Shown: positions 60,554 through 64,000 of the stretch, one piece after another
Layout: each line of letters starts with the position of its first letter
Position numbering within the stretch: position 1 is the first letter of the stretch
Assembly: GCA_036562185.1 (NCBI GenBank)
Contig: DATCKN010000120.1
Coordinates: 1 to 64,000 of the forward strand
Origin: Thermoclostridium sp036562185
Lineage (GTDB): Bacteria; Bacillota; Clostridia; DSM-8532
Direction: 5' to 3'
DNA: 64,000 nucleotides
Position numbers and translations under genes: made by a program
The notes under the pieces: generated by a model
What the model was told of the DNA's origin: nothing
Seen by the model: only the letters and a program-made list of their open reading frames with translations
Database searches by the model: none

Positions 60554-61585
60554 ATGATGCAGAAATTAGCCGAGCTTACAAAGCTGGATGGCTTGTCGGG
60601 AAACGAGCAGGATGTGCGGAAATATATTATACAAAACCTTGCTGATAAGTCCCTTGAGCATTATACAGACAATATCGGCAATCTTATTGTTAAGGGTAAA
60701 ACCGACGGAAGCAGTAATCTGAAGGTTATGGTTGCCGCTCATATGGATGAAGTGGGACTTATGGTAAATTATATAACTGATGATGGGAAACTCAAGTTTT
60801 CCACCGTCGGCGGAATAGACAGCCGTATTCTGATAGGCCAGCATGTGCGTGTAGGTAAGGATAAAATACCCGGTGTCATTGGATATAAGTCCATACATTT
60901 GCAGGACAAAAATGAACGGGAAAGCGTTGTTAAATTAAAGAGTCTTTATATAGATATTGCTGCAAAGGACAGGGAAAATGCAGAGGAACTTGTGAAAACA
61001 GGCGATTATGTTGCTTTTGACTCTGAGCCGGTATTCTTCGGAGAAAATAAGATAAAGGCAAAGGCACTGGATGACAGGGCGGGTTGTGCTGTTATTATGG
61101 AATTGCTGAATGAAGTCTGGCCCTTTGAATTATACGCCTGTTTTACCGTCCAGGAAGAAATAGGGCTAAGGGGAGCCCTTGTTGCTGCCAACAGGGTGAA
61201 ACCCGATGTCGGAATTGTGCTTGAAGGAACTACCTGTGCAGACGTTCCAAAAGTAAAGGAACACGAAGTATCAACCGTTATGGGAAAAGGACCGTCAATA
61301 AGTTTTGCTGACAGGGCGTCCATCGCTGACAGGGAGCTTCTTATGCACTTTTTTAAAACCGCTGAAAAGGAAGGAATTCCATACCAATGGAAAACAACAA
61401 CAACCGGTGGCAATGATGCCGGAAAGATTCAAACCTCAGGTGCGGGTGTTAAAACATTGGTTGTATCTGTTCCGTGCCGTTATATCCATTCACCGGTTTC
61501 TGTTCTGGACTTGAACGATTTGAAAAATATGCTGAACCTGGTAAGCAAGGCTTTGCATACATTGCCTGAGGCATTAGGGAGGTAG
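60554..61585 (+). CDS. M42 family metallo-aminopeptidase, paralogue 2
   Basis: This 343-aa paralogue has AAHMDEVG, KALDDRAG, VQEEIGLRGA and RYIHSP. The fourth metal-binding position is Glu in VLEGTT, where paralogues 1 and 3 have Asp. Such Glu variants are known within the family and may change metal use or side-chain preference. ATG 60554 is 9 nt after GGAG; TTG 60548 is an alternative. It is separated from paralogue 1 by 91 nt and from paralogue 3 by 6 nt. Confidence 0.88.
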   Translation: MMQKLAELTKLDGLSGNEQDVRKYIIQNLADKSLEHYTDNIGNLIVKGKTDGSSNLKVMVAAHMDEVGLMVNYITDDGKLKFSTVGGIDSRILIGQHVRVGKDKIPGVIGYKSIHLQDKNERESVVKLKSLYIDIAAKDRENAEELVKTGDYVAFDSEPVFFGENKIKAKALDDRAGCAVIMELLNEVWPFELYACFTVQEEIGLRGALVAANRVKPDVGIVLEGTTCADVPKVKEHEVSTVMGKGPSISFADRASIADRELLMHFFKTAEKEGIPYQWKTTTTGGNDAGKIQTSGAGVKTLVVSVPCRYIHSPVSVLDLNDLKNMLNLVSKALHTLPEALGR

Positions 61586-61591
61586 AAATAT

Positions 61592-62587
61592 ATGATAACT
61601 TTGCTCAGAGAACTGACCGGCGCTTATGGTCCTTCAAGCCGTGAAGAAGAAATAAGGAATACTATTGAAAGAAAAATATCCCCAAATGTGGATGATATTT
61701 ATACCGATGCCCTTGGAAATCTGATAGCTGTTAAAAAAGGCTCGGGAAACGGAAAAAGAATCATGCTTGCCGCCCATATGGATGAAATAGGCCTGGTGGC
61801 TTCTTATATTGACGAAAAAGGGTTTATACGTATTTCCAATATAGGCGGGATAAACCCTTATGTGGCTGTTGGACAAAGGGTTCAGTTCCATAACGGCATA
61901 ACCGGATGCGTTTGTTATGAAGAGAATATAACAGACTTTAAAGATCTTAAGCTGGACAGGATGTATATTGATATTGGAACACAACGAAGAGAAATTACTT
62001 TGGATTGCATTATGCCTGGTGATATCGCTGTTTTTTGCGGAGAAGCCATTGAACAGAACGGGAAATTCATTTCAAAGGCACTGGATGACCGTATAGGTTG
62101 TGCAATTCTGATTGAACTTATCGAAACCTTGAAAGATTGTCCAAATGAAGTTGTTTTTGTTTTTACCGTCCAGGAAGAAGTAGGACTCCGCGGAGCAGGA
62201 CCGGCTGCATTCAGCATTAAGCCGGATCTTGCAGTCGCTGTAGATGTTACCGGCACAGGCGACACGCCTGAATGTAAGCCCCTGGCGTTACAGTTGGGGA
62301 AAGGTCCGGCAGTAATGATAAAAGACAACAGGACTATTTCACATCCAATGGTAAAGAATGCGTTAATAGAATGTGCAAGGAAGAACAATATTCCTTACCA
62401 GCTCGAGGTTATGAGCGTGGGCGGCAATGATGCAGGTACAATCCATACGGCTGCCGGCGGAATTCCTGCAGGTGCGGTTTCAATCCCGTGCAGATACCTG
62501 CACCGCCCATGTGAAATGGTGGATAAAAATGATGCATTAAACGCTGTAAAACTGTTGAATGCATTTGTTATGAGCCCTATGGCATAG
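61592..62587 (+). CDS. M42 family metallo-aminopeptidase, paralogue 3
   Basis: This 331-aa paralogue carries the full ligand set: AAHMDEIG, KALDDRIG, VQEEVGLRGA, AVDVTGTGD and RYLHRP. It follows paralogue 2 after 6 nt, so the two are surely co-transcribed and could form mixed complexes. Substrate preference cannot be read from sequence. GGGAGG lies before the ATG. Confidence 0.9.
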   Translation: MITLLRELTGAYGPSSREEEIRNTIERKISPNVDDIYTDALGNLIAVKKGSGNGKRIMLAAHMDEIGLVASYIDEKGFIRISNIGGINPYVAVGQRVQFHNGITGCVCYEENITDFKDLKLDRMYIDIGTQRREITLDCIMPGDIAVFCGEAIEQNGKFISKALDDRIGCAILIELIETLKDCPNEVVFVFTVQEEVGLRGAGPAAFSIKPDLAVAVDVTGTGDTPECKPLALQLGKGPAVMIKDNRTISHPMVKNALIECARKNNIPYQLEVMSVGGNDAGTIHTAAGGIPAGAVSIPCRYLHRPCEMVDKNDALNAVKLLNAFVMSPMA

Positions 62588-62631
62588 ATTTGCATGTTTT
62601 TCACATCTGACTCCTTACAGAAAAAACAGTT

Positions 62632-62659
62632 TTGACAGACAGATGATTTTATGTATTTT
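62632..62659 (+). promoter_or_regulatory. Sigma-A promoter of the EamA transporter gene
   Basis: A perfect TTGACA (62632-62637), a 16-nt spacer and TATTTT (62654-62659) lie about 105 nt upstream of the gene. Transcription would start around 62666, inside the dyad described next. Confidence 0.6.
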
Positions 62660-62660
62660 A

Positions 62661-62703
62661 CAGTGCGTCAGCTGAGAGAGTGATCTTTTCAGCTGATACA
62701 CTG
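62661..62703 (+). promoter_or_regulatory. 43-bp dyad at the EamA promoter start site (operator or RNA hairpin)
   Basis: CAGTG-cg-TCAGCTGA, 13 nt, TCAGCTGA-ta-CACTG is symmetrical over its whole length. Each TCAGCTGA is itself a palindrome, and the two copies start 21 bp apart, two helical turns. It lies directly downstream of the -10 box. It could bind two repressor dimers on one DNA face. Transcribed, it would form a strong hairpin. Confidence 0.7.
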
Positions 62704-62764
62704 AAATATAAAACTGAAAACCGAACGGGAGTATTTCATTAAAAACGGGGGATATATTCAGAAA

Positions 62765-63655
62765 ATGGACAAGCTTGAAAAAAGGAAAGAACTACTGTAT
62801 TCCCTGTTGCTGCTGCTTGCTGCGATAATCTGGGGCTTTGCCTTTGTTGTTCAAAGCAATGCAATGGAGACAATAGGACCCTTAAGCTTTAACTGCGTAA
62901 GATGGTTAATCGGTTCACTGTCGGTGTTGCCGGTATGTGCGCTGGTTTGCGGAAAAAACCGTGAAAAAATAAAGACAGAAGATATAAAGGAAAAAAGAAA
63001 ACACACACTTGCAGGCGGCTGCCTGTGCGGTATATTTCTGTTTGCTGCAAGTAACACGCAGCAGATAGGCCTTGTAGAAACACCACCGGGTAAAGCGGGC
63101 TTTATTACTGCCCTTTATATTGTTATTGTGCCGCTTTTCGGGCTTTTAAGGAGAAAGATACCCGAAATAAAGATATGGATTAGTGTGGCGCTTGCCACAG
63201 CAGGATTGTATCTTATGTGTGTTACAAAGCAACTTACAATAGAAAAAAGTGATATATGGGTTATAATTTGTGCCTTCTGCTACGCTTTACAGATAGTAAC
63301 GGTTGACAGCTTTTCGGACAGGGCGGATCCTGTAAAGCTGGCCTTTGTACAGTTCCTTGTTTGCGGAATACTGGGCGTTCCGTTTGCACTGATTTTTGAA
63401 CAGCCTACCGTTGCGGCATTCAGGGAATCCCTTATTTTAATACTGTATGTAGGTGTATTATCGTCAGGTGTGGCATTCACACTGCAGGTGGTGGCGCAAA
63501 AAAAGGTAAAACCCACGATAGCATCACTGCTTATGAGCATGGAATCGGTCTTTTCGGTGCTTTTCAGCTGGCTGGTTCTTCATCAGACTCTCAGCTTAAG
63601 GGAATATACAGGAGTTATTCTTATGACGGTTGCAATAATACTGGCGCAGATATGA
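62765..63655 (+). CDS. EamA/DMT superfamily transporter
   Basis: The 296-aa protein has ten predicted membrane helices in two EamA repeats. The first repeat holds WGFAFVVQSNAMETIGPLSFNCVRWLIG and the second ends MSMESVFSVLFSWLVLHQTLSLREYTGVILM, both typical of the family. Members export amino acids, nucleosides or other metabolites; substrate is unknown. It has its own promoter with a dyad and a strong terminator, so it is an independent unit. Confidence 0.9.
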   Translation: MDKLEKRKELLYSLLLLLAAIIWGFAFVVQSNAMETIGPLSFNCVRWLIGSLSVLPVCALVCGKNREKIKTEDIKEKRKHTLAGGCLCGIFLFAASNTQQIGLVETPPGKAGFITALYIVIVPLFGLLRRKIPEIKIWISVALATAGLYLMCVTKQLTIEKSDIWVIICAFCYALQIVTVDSFSDRADPVKLAFVQFLVCGILGVPFALIFEQPTVAAFRESLILILYVGVLSSGVAFTLQVVAQKKVKPTIASLLMSMESVFSVLFSWLVLHQTLSLREYTGVILMTVAIILAQI

Positions 63656-63730
63656 GCCGGTAACTTTTAAGTATTTTTGGAAAGCCAATCAATGCAATTT
63701 TGGCAATAAGTTTTTGATGCAGACCATAAA

Positions 63731-63767
63731 AACAACCTGTTTGTTTCAGCAAACAGGTTGTTTTTTT
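63731..63767 (+). terminator. Intrinsic terminator after the EamA gene
   Basis: AACAACCTGTTTG and CAAACAGGTTGTT form a perfect 13-bp stem with a 6-nt loop, followed by at least five T residues. Confidence 0.93.
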
Positions 63768-63886
63768 AATATGGAATAAATTACGTTTGAAGTATAAATA
63801 TAGTGCGCGTGTAGTTATATCCTAATTATAATTATAATCTTTCCGTTGCATAATAATTATGTGTTACAGAAAAAAGGAGGGTGATT

Positions 63887-64000
63887 ATGGGCATTTTTGA
63901 CAATGTTTTTGAAACAGATTCAAAAAAGAATAAAAATAAGCAATCATCCGAGCAAAGTACAAGCAAGAAGATAGGGAATAAATTTAAGGAATTTAAAGAG
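63887..64000 (+). CDS. Start of an unidentified gene, cut by the window end
   Basis: Thirty-eight codons are visible, starting MGIFDNVFETDSKKNK, with AAAGGAGGGTG 6-7 nt upstream. The N-terminus is highly charged, rich in Lys, Ser and Gln, with no membrane segment so far. TATAAT-like sequence lies near 63825. I cannot assign a family from this fragment. Confidence 0.7.
   Translation, partial: MGIFDNVFETDSKKNKNKQSSEQSTSKKIGNKFKEFKE

Noticed and set aside
1..64000. tRNA, rRNA, CRISPR arrays, phage genes, intact insertion sequences or toxin-antitoxin pairs
   Set aside because: I looked on both strands and saw no sequence that supports any of these.

Overview
The window looks like a low-to-moderate-GC, endospore-forming, flagellated anaerobe of the class Clostridia. 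The reasons are the spoIIIA operon, gpr, pdaA, yqfC/yqfD, ytfJ and an alpha/beta SASP; a Gram-positive style fla/che operon with FliY and a YlxF-type protein; an electron-bifurcating Nfn pair; an ileS T-box; and strong Shine-Dalgarno sequences almost everywhere. Three secreted or membrane-anchored proteins carry long Thr-Pro linkers. These are typical of the cellulolytic clostridia related to Acetivibrio (Clostridium) thermocellum, so that neighbourhood is my best guess; the species is not determined. All genes are on the + strand except rpsT (S20) and one SASP gene. I found no rRNA, tRNA, CRISPR array, phage gene or intact insertion sequence.

Layout. 0.1-3.8 kb: a beta-lactamase-fold serine hydrolase and a beta-propeller protein, both membrane-anchored with Thr-Pro linkers, then an endonuclease IV family protein. 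4.0-6.3 kb: nfnA-nfnB. 6.4-8.8 kb: aroQ, an M24 aminopeptidase and efp. 8.8-14.1 kb: the complete spoIIIAA-AH operon behind a good sigma-E type promoter; it makes the mother-cell side of the feeding-tube complex. 14.1-14.4 kb: rpsT on the minus strand. 15-19.1 kb: gpr, a Thr-Pro linker amidase and ligA. 19.1-21.2 kb: a 19-bp inverted repeat with an unknown 90-residue protein, then two DUF881 proteins. 21.2-29.9 kb: pdaA-yqfC-yqfD-phoH-pgpH-ybeY-undecaprenol kinase, an M50 protease and scpA-scpB. 30-32.5 kb: a GH43-like protein, then DUF2953-ytfJ behind a consensus sigma-F promoter, and a convergent SASP gene.

32.7-51.7 kb is one flagellar operon: flgB-flgC-fliE-fliF-fliG-fliH-fliI-fliJ-ylxF-like-fliK-flgD-(TIGR02530 type)-flgE-flbD-fliL-fliM-fliY-cheY-fliO-fliP-fliQ-fliR-flhB. 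It encodes the rod, MS-ring, C-ring, export gate and hook, but stops at flhB with no flhA, flhF, flhG or fliA behind it. Internal hairpins lie before and after the hook gene and between fliP and fliQ. 52-56 kb: a B12-binding radical SAM protein and an XpaC-TelA pair. 56.1-59.3 kb: T-box controlled ileS. 59.4-62.6 kb: three tandem M42 aminopeptidases. 62.6-63.7 kb: an EamA exporter whose promoter carries a striking 43-bp dyad. The last 114 bases start an unidentified gene.

Most of the window is conserved clostridial core. The signals most worth a second look are non-coding: the dyad at the EamA promoter, the 19-bp inverted repeat around 19.2 kb, structured leaders before aroQ, pdaA and flgE, a possible group II intron relic at 32.2 kb, and a 14-codon reading frame upstream of ileS. 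The 150-nt spoIIIAA/spoIIIAB overlap is the main coding oddity.
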